From: Kondoa malvinella
Taxonomy: Eukaryota > Basidiomycota > Agaricostilbomycetes > Agaricostilbales > Kondoaceae
Direction of reading: 5' to 3'
Assembly (NCBI GenBank): GCA_039545315.1
Contig: BCIM01000001.1
Coordinates: 1,702,943 to 1,766,942 of the forward strand
Length of the DNA: 64,000 nt
Part shown: in pieces, positions 22,490 to 34,873 of the stretch
Position numbering within the stretch: the stretch's first letter is position 1
Layout: every line of letters begins with the position of its first letter
Program-made: the position numbers and the translations under genes
The notes under the pieces: model-generated
Seen by the model: the letters and a program-made list of their open reading frames with translations, nothing else
What the model was told of the DNA's origin: nothing
Databases searched by the model: none

Positions 22490-25400
22490 TCATGCTGCGC
22501 TTTGATCCCACTTTGCAATCAATCCTTTGAGACCCGCCGACGAGTGACCGTGTGATGAAGTCTTCTGCTGGGCAAGCACACTAGGTGCAGACATGGCTGG
22601 GAACTTGGCCAATGTTGTATTGAGATATGCGGGAGCCGATAGACCCTTGTTGAAATCTGGTCTTCCAAATGATGTGCGTTTTCCAGCTCGAGCAGCGCCA
22701 TCCTTGTTTGGCTTGGTCTGAGTTGAGGTTAGCAGAGGTAGAGTTGTATCCTCTTTAGACTTCAGTACGGGCGCGTCTTGAGCCATCAAATCCCGAAGTG
22801 CTCTCAAGTTGACACGAGCACCTGCACTTTCTGGCGACGTCGGGCGAAGAGCAGCTGAAGTGTTGTGCGGATTAATGAGCAGCGCTTGTGGCCTATTAGA
22901 GCTGCTCAGCTTGATACCAGGAATGACGTGGTCTGCTCACTTTGCATTTGGCAACTTTGGTACGGGCACCTTTGAAGCTTCTTCCGATGCAATCTTTCCG
23001 CTCCATAGTCCAGCTACACTTGTCACTACACCACCTCGACCACCTCGGGCTGACTTGACATCGTACTTTGGCTTGTCAGTTTCGTCATCTTCGCGCAACG
23101 AAGTTCGTCTTTGGCCTAAAAGTGTTTTGGCGGCCGGTTGATCTTTGCCAGCGCTGACAGCCTTAGTAAGATCAGGAAGCTTCTGGCTGGACAGTGCAGC
23201 AGCTCGTTGCGATTTGCGTGCCAACACTGAATCGTTGAGACCGATGTTGGACCTGCTGGCATCGGGCGGAGAGGGAGGCGGAGTCAGTTCGTAGAGAGGT
23301 AGACTGAGGACCGTCGTTGTGGGAACAGTTGCGACGCGAGTCTTGGTAGGGTGTGGCAGCTTGGAAAGGGTAAAAGTAGTTGGCACTGCAGGTAGAGAAA
23401 TAGAATGTTTAGGCCCAGACATGCGGGCTGGCTTGTCTGGCAGAGAAAGAAGCTTGTCTTGCAAGATTGCCCTCGATTCTATTGGCAGACTGATCTGATG
23501 CTTCGGCTGACTTCGAGGTTTGACGATTTGCGAAATGCTATCGTTGACACTGATGGCATCAGGGCTTGTAGATCGAGCTAGCAACAGATACGAGACCGCA
23601 TCTGGCACTGGCGAAGCTGTATCGCTTGAGCGATCTAACCATTTGGTAACTCTATCCAGGGAGGGCTCTTTGACTGGCGGTGTGAGCGTCGATATAGCTG
23701 GCATGGTTCGAGGCCTTTCTGTGTTACTGGCAGGCTTCGTTGGCTGGTCGACAGGTGACGAAAGGTCGAAATGCTCCTTAAGGGATATCGAGCTACTTTT
23801 GGCACGTAAAGCGCCCGCTGAGACAGGCTTGATCTTCCTTGGTAATGCAGGTGGTCTTTGACTGGGAGTGATTTCTGTCAGAGGCGAAGTAGGTCGGGTA
23901 AGCCGCTGTTCAAGTGATGCTAAGCCAGCCTCTGATTTGCTCTTGGGAATCAAAGGTCGCGCTTTCTGTACTGGCTCCAAGGTGGATCTGGTATCAAGCG
24001 ACAGCCGTCTCCCCTGCCTGGTCTTCTGCTGGTCTTCATCAGCAGCAGCTTGCGGAGCAAGGGTGTTCATGGTCGTATTGATCATCTCACTCGGTGCGTC
24101 TACTGCTGTCTCTGCTCGAGGAAAGATGTCCATAGCCGCAGGAACTGTGGTTAGAGTTGTCGGTTTGGTTCGAGCACTTGGCACCGGCGGAAGCTCGGAA
24201 GACTCTTGCTCCTCTAACTTGAAGTCAGGCTGCTCGACTAATTCTTCTAGATTTGCAGCGCTTGATCCTCTTATAAGCGCAGGTCGCGAGGCTTGACATG
24301 ACTGAATTTCTGGCATCGGTGGTGCATCCTCCCGTAGTAGAGCAGCTAACGCAGCAGGATTTCGCAGCGTTCCAGCTTGACTCTCCCCGTCTTCACCAAT
24401 GGTGTCCAACAAGCTGGGCGAGTCTGTCTGTCGCGGTTCACCTTCGGGTGGAAGGAATCTAGAAGACGGCGAAGGAGGCGGAGGGGTTGTTCTGCTTGCT
24501 GTTTCGCCGAGTTGAGGTGCTGACATCCTTCTCACTTTCATGGAATCCCTCAATTGCTCACGCGTCATATTGGCCCGAACGACTCCAGAATATCGCAGCG
24601 GCTCGACATTGGCTTGTATTTGCTGGCGCTCCAAATCTGTGAGACCTTCGAATTCTGGCAAAGCTGTTGCAGCGCGGCTTGGACTACGTTCGTGTTCTGG
24701 TGCAGAAACACAGCGATCGCCACGAGCAGAAGTCGGTCGGTCTGGTATGCTGAAATCTGCCTGGGTAGATGTTTCTAAGAAGGGTATTGTAGATGGTCGA
24801 TGATGCGCCTGCGGAACTGGTTTATGATATGCTGCTGGCGGAGTCGGTGCCGCACTCCAAGATCTGGACAGACCTGGATCCGCAGACATAGGTATAGACG
24901 GAAAGTAGGGATTCTCTTGCGGACGTGAGATTGCGTAGTCCTGATTGACGAAATTCGGTGGCGAAGCGATAGGACGTGCGGCATCCAAGTCGATATACTG
25001 CGGCTGTGTCCACGGGTGTAAAGGTTTTTGGAAGCGCCAATCCGGTGGGTGATGAACCGGAGATTGGTTGTACATTGCTGGAGATGAAGCGGAATATGGC
25101 AGAGAAAAGCCTTGCTGAGGCGAGACTGTCGAAAAGGCAGGTTGGTATGAGGGCTGTTGGTATGTTAGGATGTTTGGTGTTACTGCATGCTGGGTCCATG
25201 GTGAAGGGGAATAGTTTACGAAGACAGGGTCAACACCATTAGGTGAAAAATGCTGAGGCAACAAAGGTGCATAGGCTGACTGAGGTGGAGCCTGCATTGG
25301 AGAGAGTGCGCGTGGGTGTGCTGAATGCGGTCGAGTGGATGGACTTCTTAGAGGAGCTGTGTTCTGAGGAGCTAAGAGTTGAAGGCTATAGTCGATAGCC

Positions 25401-26612
25401 TCTCTAGGCATAGAGGCGGGATGAAACAGCCAGACCGGTAGTTCGACGGCCAGTTCCTTGCTACCCAATCCAGTTGGACTGCCGATCTTGAGAATTACTC
25501 GCAGTATTGTGTTGACGTCGAAGAGCTTTGTTCCTCGAGTGCAGAAGAGATTGGAGGGAATCTGATATTCGACAGCTGTCTGCTTGCAGCATCCAGTTGG
25601 AAAGTCGTACTCCTTGCCCCGGAACTCGTCATCGACTGCGAGCTCGGTGACTTGAGGAGCAGGCAGAGCACCAGGGGGTAATTCAACTGATGCAGAGGGA
25701 ATTTGTAAGCGGCGGACAACTTGGATTTTCAAGTCGCTCAGCTACATATATTCATGAGCATATGTATACATAGCCTGAAAGGTTACTTACATGTTTCTTT
25801 GTCGAGTTGCGGACTGTCACTTGTATAGGCAACACACCTCGAGCGCTAGAAGCCATCTGATCTAGAGGGTCATGCTTCCAAAAGATTGAAGGATATAGGG
25901 ATGCTTCTACAGAAACACTGCCGCTGCTTTGCCGATCGCTTGCTTCCGCTCTAGCTACTTGCCAGTACCGATCATCTTGCCAGTCCGCCAACTTTTCGAG
26001 CACGTTTACGTCGACCTTTCGCATGACATTGCTGCGTTCACTGTTGTATTGCACTTGCGCACATGCCTTGAGAGTGTACCTCAGCTGAGCGTTGCCAGCG
26101 AAAGAACATGACGACGGTAGAGTGTCTACCCAACGTCTGCTAAGCAGCCGTCGCAACGAGGGTTCTATATACGTACCTGGAAGCTTGAAGCTGAACTGGA
26201 ACCTAGTCTTGCCTTGCCTGGCGACCCAATATCTTGCAAGACAAGGCTGATCTGCATCCACTGCATTGCTTGGAGGTGTATGTCGCGATTGAAAGTAGAC
26301 GTGAGCCTTGTGGAATGTCTGCGTGGCCGTGTGATCCAGCGAAGTAAGTTCTGCAAACGCGAGAGACAGCGTCAACCAAGTTGTCAACAAACATAAGATT
26401 TGGAGACAGGGCAGACCTTCGTGTCCTACGAGTTCCAAGCTGAGATCGGCTAGCCTTAGCTTTGACGAGCTGCAAGCTAATTCTACAATCCCGTGAACAG
26501 CCTGGCCTGCGACAAACAGCGTCGACGAGGGCAATACCGCAATCTGGAGGTGCTGATGATGAGCAGTGCCAGTCTCGGCTCTTTCTGGAACGCGTCTAGG
26601 GCCTGCAGGCAT
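22490..26612 (-). CDS. Arrestin-related trafficking adaptor-like protein
   Basis: From ATG 26612 to TGA 22490 with introns near 26423-26350, 26178-26136, 25789-25745 and 22934-22895, about 1,250 codons. The first 380 residues fold like an arrestin pair: LRLADLSLELVGHEG, FHKAHVYFQSR, LRYTLKACAQVQY with a basic linker, then PIQVTVRNSTKK and LSDLKIQVVRRLQIP with a FDVNTILRVILKIGSP strand. The long remainder is Pro/Ser/Gln-rich and disordered. In fungi such proteins recruit Rsp5/Nedd4 ubiquitin ligases to plasma-membrane transporters. I found no strict PPxY in the tail, but one LPLY (LPxY type) at about residue 830-840. A shorter relative outside the ART group is possible. Confidence 0.72.
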
Positions 26613-26925
26613 TGCTGGTAATCTAATGATGGTGGTATCTTATGCGAAAGGTATAATCCGGCAAAGCCTCGCGATAGGAGGTCATGGAAGAAGCATGTCG
26701 ACCTTCTCGAAGAAGGAAAACCGAGAAGGTAGCTCGCCGAACACTTGCAGTAACAGCAGACATACAAATGCCTACAGTACCAGCTGAGCGAGCTGTTTTT
26801 CGAAGTTCCGACCTGACATTGCCAATAGTGCTCAGGCTACACGAGACACTGATGCAAGCGGACCGGAAGACTCACCAAAGCTGACACGTCCCAATATGTA
26901 ATAGCACAATGCAGCCATGCTGGGT
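26613..26925. other. Intergenic, nothing recognised
   Basis: This stretch holds the promoter side of the arrestin-like gene and the 3' flank of the BolA gene. Confidence 0.5.
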
Positions 26926-27766
26926 TTATTGAGCTTGGGGTTGTGCTGGTACTTCCATTCCCGCTTCTTTCGGTGTATACGTCTTCAGAACCAGCGCATG
27001 TAGACCTTGATCAAGCTCTTCCTTTAGTGCTGCATAGATCATTCGATGCCGCTGCATCTGCCTCTGTCGCACATGTCAAGTAAACGATCCGTTCAACCCA
27101 TCGAAGTGCAAGCTTACCTTGCCTTCAAACTCCTTGCTGACAATATTACATGTAAAGTGCGTCTCTCCGGTAAAGGCGCCTGGGACTTTCATTGGTGCAT
27201 GATGTGAATGAGCAGCAGAGTCATTGGAAATTTGTAGATTGAGCGGTTGTAATAATTCGGTCAGCTGCCAAGGAACAATAGCTTAGCTACTTGCTCGCAT
27301 AAAGGGGCAGTACTATCCAATCGGCATTGACGGCCAAGAGGAGAGCGCATAGGACATCAGAGAAGCAAGTGATGTTGGAAGAAGGAAGCCGCAATAGACA
27401 AAGCCGTGACAGACGCATGCGGAGAGCGCAAAGCTGCGGATTGCGGATAGCGATAGACACACATGTCACGCATCAAGCACAACGCTGGGCTGCAGTATCA
27501 GACTCAGCGCTTCATGCCAGCCAGAAGGTCCCTTTCGGGCACGATTCAGGAGCAATACGGGAGAATCCGCAAGCTGAAAAGAGACTGCAATTTTTGTAAA
27601 GATGTACCTTTGTGCGAATGCTTTCCTCCATTGGACCTTCTGGCTGCGGTGAATTCGACATGAGGCTTCGGCGAACCCAATGACTGCTTGCTGAGGATAT
27701 GGGGTACTGTGGCACACGAAATGCACTGCTGCTTATCAGGCGAAACCGTTGGCAGCTGGCTTGCAT
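26926..27766 (-). CDS. BOL1: BolA-like protein, probably mitochondrial
   Basis: Three exons: 27766-27608, 27264-27118 and 27063-26926. The joined protein is about 147 residues. Its core matches BolA: a GPMEESIRTKLTELLQPL helix, ISNDSAAHSHHAPMKVPGAF, ETHFTCNIVSKEFEGK, MQRHRMIYAALKEEL and GLHALVLKTYTP. The first 35 residues (MQASCQRFRLISSSAFRVPQ...) are rich in Arg, Ser and Ala and lack acidic residues, typical of a mitochondrial presequence. Known role of mitochondrial BolA proteins: work with glutaredoxin 5 in maturing [4Fe-4S] clusters. The first intron (27265-27607, 343 nt) is far longer than any other in the window. The third exon was recovered from splice signals and ends in a Gln/Pro tail. 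Confidence 0.85.
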
Positions 27767-27905
27767 GGATCGTTGGTCGCTCAAGGCAGTGAGACCTTCA
27801 CTCGAAGGCGAAGCTCGAGGGGGGCGTCACATGATGCTGTCAGATTGAGCTGCAATGCTGATAAATGCCCTATTATTGATATTACAATATAGTTCCCTCG
27901 CGTTC

Positions 27906-29438
27906 TCAAAACTTGATCGAATGGCTCTGCATCGCTGTCGAAAAGGCATTAGATCGCATCAGCAGCCAGAGCAGAGGCACATACTGATCTCGCCTCCTCT
28001 GTAGCTCCCGCGTTTCTTCTTGTTCTTCTCCTATGGTGACAAAATGCGTCAGCCATGTACCAGCAAGTCGAGTCAGACCGACCTTGCGGAAGCCATCACC
28101 TCGGGTAACAATCAAATCATTATGTGCTCGAGCTCCATAATCATTCATTCCCCCGCCCTGGAAGAGCCTCAGCAAACAAATTTTCTGTGAAAGAAGCTGA
28201 CTCACCCTAGCCTCAAACCCATTATGCCTCAAACGCTCGTCATGAAACTGCACATCTTCTTCCTTGACTCTTCTGAACGGCTGATTCTGAGTCCTTTCCT
28301 TGCCCTTCTTGTTCTTGGGCTGAATCGCAAATGGTTCCTGTATGATTGTGACCTTTTCTTCCTTGATCTCGATGGTAGCAGGTGCGTCGATAGCGATAGT
28401 AGCAGGTCCAGAGATAGTTTCGGTCTTTGTTTCGATCTCGGCTTTAGGTTTGTCAGTTTTGGCTTTTTTGGCAGCTGGAGCAGCTTTAGCTGGAACTTCT
28501 TCTTCATCTGAGCTGTCCGAGCCTGATGAGGACGAGCTTGGCGCCGCTTTCCGCTTGATACCGCCATGCACAAGTGATACTTTCTCCTTTTTAGCGGGGG
28601 CTTCATCTTCGGATGATGACGAAGAAGAGGATGAAGAGCTAGCAGTCCCTTTTTGAGCAGGCTTAGAGGGGGCTGCTTTTATTGATGCAGCTTTTGCCGG
28701 CGAGACCTTTGCTGGTGCTTCATCATCGGACGAACTTGACGAGGACGAGGAACTGGAAGCAGGCTTTGATACTGCTTTAGCGGGCGCAGAGACGGCCTTG
28801 GCTGGCTGATCATCCTCAGATGAACTCGAGGAGGAGGACGAAGAGCTAGCAACAGGTTTGCTAGAGGCTTTCGCTGAAGCTGGGACAGGTTTTGTTGGCT
28901 CCTCATCTTCGGAACTCGAAGATTCCTCGCTCGAAGACGCAGCCTTCGCCTTGACTACTGCTTTGGCTTTGCCATTCGTCTTTGGGGCTGCTACAGCTGG
29001 TTTTTCGTCCTCAGATGAGCTGCTGGACGAGCTGGAACTGGTAGCTTTCACAGGCGAGATCTTCTTGTTATTTGTTTTGGAGGTACTAGCCACAGGCTTC
29101 TTGATGACAGCTGCCTCTTCTTCCGAGCTGGACTCTTCCGAGCTAGACGATTCAACCTTGACATTTCTACAGCCTCTAGTCAACGACCCGACATGGATGT
29201 CATCGACAGATATGCTCACGCTGCTTGAGCACTGATCAGAGATTGAATGGAATAGTCTAGAGTCTTGTAAGCAGCAGGGTCGAACTTTGCTTCCTTGACC
29301 AAAGCCTTTGCAGATTTTGGATAGGCAATTTGAAGAAACTGATAGACCAGCTGCAGGGCGGCTGAGAGGCAATCAGCAAGGCGTAGCAGCTATGAGAGGA
29401 TCTATGAGCTCACTCGCAGTCTCTGGAGAGTTCGTCAT
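27906..29438 (-). CDS. SRP40: SRP40/Nopp140-type nucleolar phosphoprotein
   Basis: From ATG 29438 to TGA 27906 in six exons. The N-terminus is a LisH-like helix pair (LQLVYQFLQIAYPKSAKALV). The centre alternates acidic Ser clusters (runs of 8-11 Ser followed by EDE/DDE, ideal CK2 targets) with Lys/Ala/Pro-rich basic linkers, about seven times between 28480 and 29160. The C-terminal SRP40 domain is complete across introns: PFRRVKEEDVQFHDERLRHN, NDYGARAHNDLIVTRG, then KKKRGSYRGG and the closing SIKF. Known role: a nucleolar chaperone of box C/D and H/ACA snoRNPs and of Pol I transcription. The length (about 435 aa) lies between yeast Srp40 and animal NOLC1. Confidence 0.95.
28480..29160 (-). 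repeat. Coding tandem repeats of acidic-Ser and basic modules in SRP40
   Basis: About seven imperfect units alternate a poly-Ser-(E/D)-(E/D) stretch with a Lys/Ala/Pro-rich stretch. On the plus strand this appears as runs of TCC/TCT/GCT-like complements. The repetition is at the protein level and is normal for this family. Confidence 0.85.
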
Positions 29439-29599
29439 GTCGCTGTACGTGACAAGAGAAAATTTATGCATGACAGCGCTCGAGGGCCAAAAGAGGGCGA
29501 AAAGGGAGGGGAAGGCCATATAAATAATACATCATTCGATAACAGGTTGAGACAATAGCTCTACTTCAATATTGACAAATACCTCGCTTGCATGTTCCC

Positions 29600-32023
29600 T
29601 CACATTTCATCATAACGCTGTCGCTTGCCTCCCGAGAAACCTTGTCCATCTGGCATATCTCTTTTATTGTTGACATTCAGCTGGCCAGAATCAACCTGTG
29701 GTCGTCCTGGTATTGGTTGCTCCATGTTTCCATTGACCAAAGCAGCAAGCATGTGAACGTAGTCGTACTGTGAAGGCTCGTTAGCACGAAGAAAGCTGCG
29801 ACAGCCGAGTCACACACATCAGCATCGTTGACCATATCGGCAAATGGATTGTTGGCAGATGGATCGCTAAACGTCGTCACCAAGGCGGACTTGATGGCAT
29901 CATCCGAGATTCCAAGCGCTTTTGGAATTTCAGTGAGCGACTGCATTTGCTTGAGATGGATTAGATGTTTCTGCGCCTTCTATCAGTGACTGTATTGTGA
30001 GTCGCAGAGACACTCACATCCAACATGCCCAATAAACCTTCTTTCGTGAAGGGCTTTGGCAGAATGTCGTTCATACCGTGAGAGAAATAAGTGAGGATCT
30101 CTTGAGGGTCTGAATTACTCGTCATAGAGATGATAGGCGTCGTTGGATCGAATTGACGAATCAAAGAAGTCGCCGAGACACCTTTACACGGAGCAGTAAG
30201 CATCTCGCACAGGCGCCAAGTAGGCATGACCTACCATCCAAATGAGGCATCATAATGTCCATGAATACCAGATCGTACTTCTCCATGTTGACCTTGTTCA
30301 CTGCCGACACGCCATCCTCCGCTACATCGATCTGACAACCAAACACTTGCAAGAACTTGCTCGACAGCTTGCGGCACACAGGATCGTCCTCCACAAGCAA
30401 CACTTTCGGCGCGACAGCCCAGCCAGAGGAGGGCGTCTTAGCCATTTGCCCTGCTTGGTGTTGTTGCGGTGCTGTCTGCGCAGGCTGATGCATGTTGTTG
30501 TTGAAAGGCATCTGCTGTTGATGCATAGAAGGGTAGGCATTCTGTCCTGGCTGGTCTTGCTGATTGCCCTGTGGCTTGAGTTCCATTGACTGGTGGTGAT
30601 TCTGAGGTGCGCTACCGCCATGGCGAGACATTTGATCAAACGGCCCGGCTTGGAGATACGACGATTCGCTCGAGAAGGGCCCAGAAGAATGGGGAGATTG
30701 CCCAAGGTTTGCTGAGCGTGGGCTTGCAGAATGTCCGCCGCTGCCAGGACTACCAGGTCGCAGTGCGTTGCTGACTAGTCGACCAGTAAGCAGCGATGAT
30801 CGTCTTGTAGTGTCATCGAGCTGTTCGAAAGTGACTCGAGAGGCTTCCTGGTACGCTGATACCAGTCGCTGGACTTCTGGTGAGGGAACATAATTGTTGT
30901 TCTCGCCCGGCGAAGGATTGTCGTTGGTTCTGGCATTGCGTTCTATGTTGTAGAGGTATTGAATGAGCTGTTGAATCATTTGGTCCTGAGTGCTGAAATT
31001 GCGCTGAAAGTTGTTCATCTTGGAAGTGACGGTTTGGTAGTCGCGCGAGAGGTTATTTACATGCGCGACAAGATTATGCTGATCTTGAGCAAGAGCATCG
31101 AATTGTCTTTGAAGATTGATGTATACGGGATCCGAAAGGCTGATGCGCATATCTTCCCGAGGTGCGGAATGCGAGTGCGTTGCCAAAGTAGAAGGAGTAG
31201 CAACGTGAGCTGTTTTCGAGCCGGATCCAGAGGCTTTGCTCGTAGATGCGGCAGCTGGTGCTGCTTTCTTTGGTACTGGAATCTTGCGCTTGATGTTCTC
31301 GAGATCAGACTTCATATCGGCGCGAAAGTGGGGGTGGCGAAATTCCCAGATCTAAGCCAACTTTAGATGTCAGAACGGAAGCAGGCATGAGCGGCTGACA
31401 TGATCTCCATAGACTCCCGTCTCTCCACTGGACTCGGGCTTCTTCACCTTGTGAAAGTCATACTTGTTCAATTGGCGTACAAACGAAGCAAAGTTGGAAT
31501 GCTTGAAATGCTTTGGAAGAATGCTTTTGGTAAAGTCGTTCATGTCCTAGCGACATTTCAGACGACATCATAATGTCTGCAGGGGCCTCTAGCTACCTTT
31601 ACGACGAAGCTATCGCCTTTGTCATTCCAGCCAACCGTTTGTGCGTGCGCTGCATCTTCGAGCATTCTACGGAATTGTGATTAATAGGTTGTCCACCCTT
31701 CTTTGACAGTGTCAGGTATACCTGTACAACTTCTTCACAAAGTCACTGGCTCCTCCGGCCTTTTCTTTGGCTAGCATGGGTGAAGGAACGGCGAGATCTT
31801 GACGGTATTCTGCTGGCGGTGTAGTGCCTTCAGAAGACGAAGGACCAGCCATGGGCAAATGATCCATAGCTAGCAAGGGAGAATAAGGAGCGGGATAGCC
31901 TGCAATTCCGGGTGACGCGATATGTTGTATTGAAGGCAAAGTGTGCATTCGCGGCCTGGCACTTTCAGGCTGGTGATCAAAGTAGGCTGACTGCTTGGAA
32001 TAGGCTCCTTTACTTTCAGCCAT
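29600..32023 (-). CDS. SKN7: SKN7-type response regulator / HSF-domain transcription factor
   Basis: From ATG 32023 ([17 protein letters not shown]) to TGA 29600 in about seven exons. An HSF-type DNA-binding domain is built from three exons ([63 protein letters not shown] ... WEFRHPHFR). A coiled coil follows ([19 protein letters not shown] ...), then a Gln/Pro/Ser-rich linker and a receiver domain with [13 protein letters not shown], phosphoacceptor Asp in [17 protein letters not shown] and the Lys in PKPFTK. The tail ([18 protein letters not shown]) is typical of Skn7/Prr1. Known role: nuclear regulator of oxidative and cell-wall stress at the end of a His-Asp phosphorelay. The hybrid kinase at 3022-6351 could feed it through an HPt protein not seen in this window. 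Confidence 0.95.
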
Positions 32024-32846
32024 AAGGGACCCTTCGAGTTGACGATTTGTGCTTTCAGGCGAGTCCACGCTGCATAGCAAACTTTATTTTGGCGAGTTGC
32101 GTGGTCTGGCAAGTGCTACCGGACTATGTGGCGTGCTACTGGGTATGTGGACGGCCAGCAGAAGGTCTTTGGGATTTTGAGCGATCGGTCGCTTGCGCCC
32201 AAGCAACGAATTAAACTCAAAACGCCGGGTAGCCTTTAATTACGCTAAGCTCTAAGCTGCCAGTCTTGCTGTTGTCGTGCTTTCGAGAGTCTCGCGCTCT
32301 TCTTTGCTCGAGTCTTCTGCAGATCTTCGGAGCTTTATGCGCTGCCGTAGCAAAGTGCCTTTTCCACGCGTGCGTGTCTCTCTGCCTCACATAAAGTAGC
32401 TCGTATCTTTGCTCTCGTCCTCTGTCACAGTTTACTTTCATTGTTCCGCCGGGATCAGTGAAAGGCTTTCTGCTCGTAGGCCCTTTCTCTCAGCGTGTCA
32501 CCACATTGCAAGCATTCCGTAGTGAATCACTGCGGTGGTCAATGTAGTGCTGTACTGTCTGGCCGCACAAGTTATGTGTCGCGTCGATCCAAGCATGCTG
32601 CAGCGATCCCGATCGCCTTTGCCTCCGCCTATTGCCTCGTTCCTGCGGACTGAACGAGTGCACTATGATGCTAATTCATACAGAACCGTCTGCTTCTCTG
32701 ATGATGGAGCATCTCTTCTGCACACGGATAGAGGTCGTCATGTCGACCAGAAGAAAGCTTCTGTACCAAACACGTAATTCAGACAACGCTTTCCGTTTCG
32801 TTGACAACCTACTGTTGGACATGCACGAAGAGCTGGATCTCTCACA
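32024..32846. other. Divergent promoter region of SKN7 (-) and the GPI-protein gene (+)
   Basis: There are 820 bases between two divergent start codons without a supportable gene; short open frames on both strands lack coding character. It is one of the longer gaps of the window, as is common for stress-regulator promoters. I could not assign individual sites. Confidence 0.5.
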
Positions 32847-33477
32847 ATGATGTTGATAAGAACTCTGCTGTCTGCTCTTAGCATAGCTCAACTTACACTA
32901 GCTTCCAGGTGAGATTTCAGTACGCTCGCTTGCAGCTGCATGCTGAGAACCTCTAGCCCTAGCAACTTACAAGGACTACCTACTGCCTTTGACCCGGCTA
33001 TACCAACCCTGCCTCTTCTGGCAAGAGATGATCTCGCGTTGCGACCAATCGACGGATTCGCAGCAACCGGCTCTGTACCTGGTAAGCTCAATAGCGCCAG
33101 CTGGCACACACTAGCTAAGCGAGCTCTATCCATAGCAGGTGCACTACAAAAACAGAGACTTCGGAAAAGAGTCTGTTCGCCCAAAAAGGCAAAAAGAGCT
33201 TTAGAAGGTACACTCGGATCGACACGTTCCTCTCGCACAACTGACGCGATGGCTAATAGCGGGGCACAAGAGACACAAGCGCTGCACTAAGAAAACACCT
33301 AACAATCAGTTGGCAGCAAGTAGCAGCACAATTGCTGTAACGACAGCTTCGACAGATACTGCACAGCCAGAACCCACGCCAACGGTCGTAACAACGGACA
33401 CCAGCGCGGCAAGCAAGACGGGTCTTACTAGCATCGGCGCTCTGGCTTTAGCGGGAATGTGGCTTTTGTTTGCATAG
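32847..33477 (+). CDS. Small secreted GPI-anchored protein
   Basis: Four exons (32847-32908, 32957-33081, 33136-33207, 33260-33477) join with agreeing phases to about 158 codons. The product starts with a signal peptide (MMLIRTLLSALSIAQLTLAS) and ends in a GPI-attachment tail: a Ser/Thr-rich segment (STIAVTTASTDTAQP), small residues around SAASKTG, and a closing hydrophobic GALALAGMWLLFA. The middle is strongly basic with several dibasic sites (QRLRKRVC, KKAKRA, GHKRHKRC) and just two Cys in the mature part. It is probably a cell-wall or membrane-surface mannoprotein. No domain is recognised. Because of its introns it is invisible as a single open frame. Confidence 0.75.
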
Positions 33478-33666
33478 CAGAGATAGAGCGGCAATGGCTT
33501 ACATGTTTCGAGCGAAATACAAAACTGGTATAGACACAATGAATGCGGAGAAGTTGCACAGCGAGACGTCAGCGATTCGACGAAATCCATTGTGATATCT
33601 TTTGGTCTACAAAATCCTGCACTTCATTTGTCAGCTCAACCCTGAGACAGTCAGCCGACTACTGAC

Positions 33667-34873
33667 ATCACATGAAAAGCGCGAAAGGATAGCCAGGCGA
33701 TTTGATCTTGAACAAGCCCGTCAAGACAGCATGCATAAGGATGAGTACGCCGACCCAAAGATAGACGCCTATTCGTTGCGATTGAGGTGACTTGATTTTC
33801 GGTAGGACGAGGAGGATGACCGTCATCGCCAATGTGAGGACGCCGTCTGTGTGCGATAATTAGCAACAAATCAACCACGCAAGACAGGGATAACTCACAG
33901 ACACCCGAGATGATGTGCGTTTCTACTCCGTACTGATTGCTATACCCGCTGGCAACAAAGCTAACTGGCTTTCCGTTCTGGCCTCCCACCATATAAGGCG
34001 GATGCCGAATCTGATTCCACATGTAACCGGAAGTCATGGTGAGGATGAAGCCTAGGGCAAGTAATGACCAGATATGCGAGCCTGTGACTAAAGGTGATAG
34101 CGTAGCCCAGTGTCGATAGAAGGTAATGAGGATGGCGGAGATGGTGAAGACGTAGGTCATGACTTTGGCCCAATCGACTGGCTGTCTGTATGTGAAGGAG
34201 ACTGGCGTTCGGATGGTGTTGACAAGCCAGGACGCGAATGGCGGAGCAGTGAGGCTGTTGTCAAGTCAGAGACTGTTAGAAGAAGAGCGGAGCTGTGCTC
34301 ACCCTTGTCTAAACTCGTAGGCATCTTCCTGAACCTTGCCTCTCTCCGTTGCATTGACAGGCTGGAACAGCTTCAGGACGGGAGCCGTAGTCAATCCAAG
34401 CTATAAGAAGAGATCTCAACCCTTGCAGAGCTGCGTTTGAGCTGTGGAGAGTTCACCTTGCGAAACACTTCTTGACCGACAGGAAAGTCGAGCGAGGCAA
34501 AGAAGGTAGGAGTCTCCGTTTTAGCCTTGCGATGCCATTGCTTTGCTACTTTGCCATACTCTCCATCGAATGTCCTGGAAGCAATACATAAGCCTGATGA
34601 CCTCGTTTGAACGAGATGCTCGACGCACCGACATTGAGCGCAATTGAACTCTGGTTTCAGTGCCGTAAGCACCACAGATAGTGCATAATCCCTTTCACCA
34701 GCAGGCGCAGCTGTAAACTCTTCGTATAGCGCGCTGTTGAAGCGAATCACACGGTCCGGCGAGGATGCAGATAACTTCTGTAGCTTCTGCAGTCTGGCGC
34801 TCCCTGACGTTGCGTCGGCTAAGGCGAGCGGCAGCACTAGTAACCAGCTCAATACAAAGCTGCGAGCCAACAT
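33667..34873 (-). CDS. OST3: Oligosaccharyltransferase subunit OST3/OST6
   Basis: From ATG 34873 to TGA 33667. An N-terminal signal peptide (FVLSWLLVLPLALADA) is followed by a lumenal thioredoxin-like domain with the redox motif CAQC (in PEFNCAQCR), preceded by VVLTAL, and then four transmembrane segments (VMTYVFTISAILITFY, IWSLLALGFILTMTSGYMW, LTLAMTVILLVLP, VYLWVGVLILMHAVLTGLF) with the conserved RHPPYMVG between TM2 and TM3. Known role: mixed-disulfide capture of acceptor proteins for N-glycosylation in the ER membrane. The start codon lies 58 bp from that of the divergent eIF1A gene. Confidence 0.95.

Noticed and set aside
28224..29235. Plus-strand open frames and apparent microsatellite opposite SRP40
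   Set aside because: They are the complement of Ser/Asp/Glu codon runs in the real gene.
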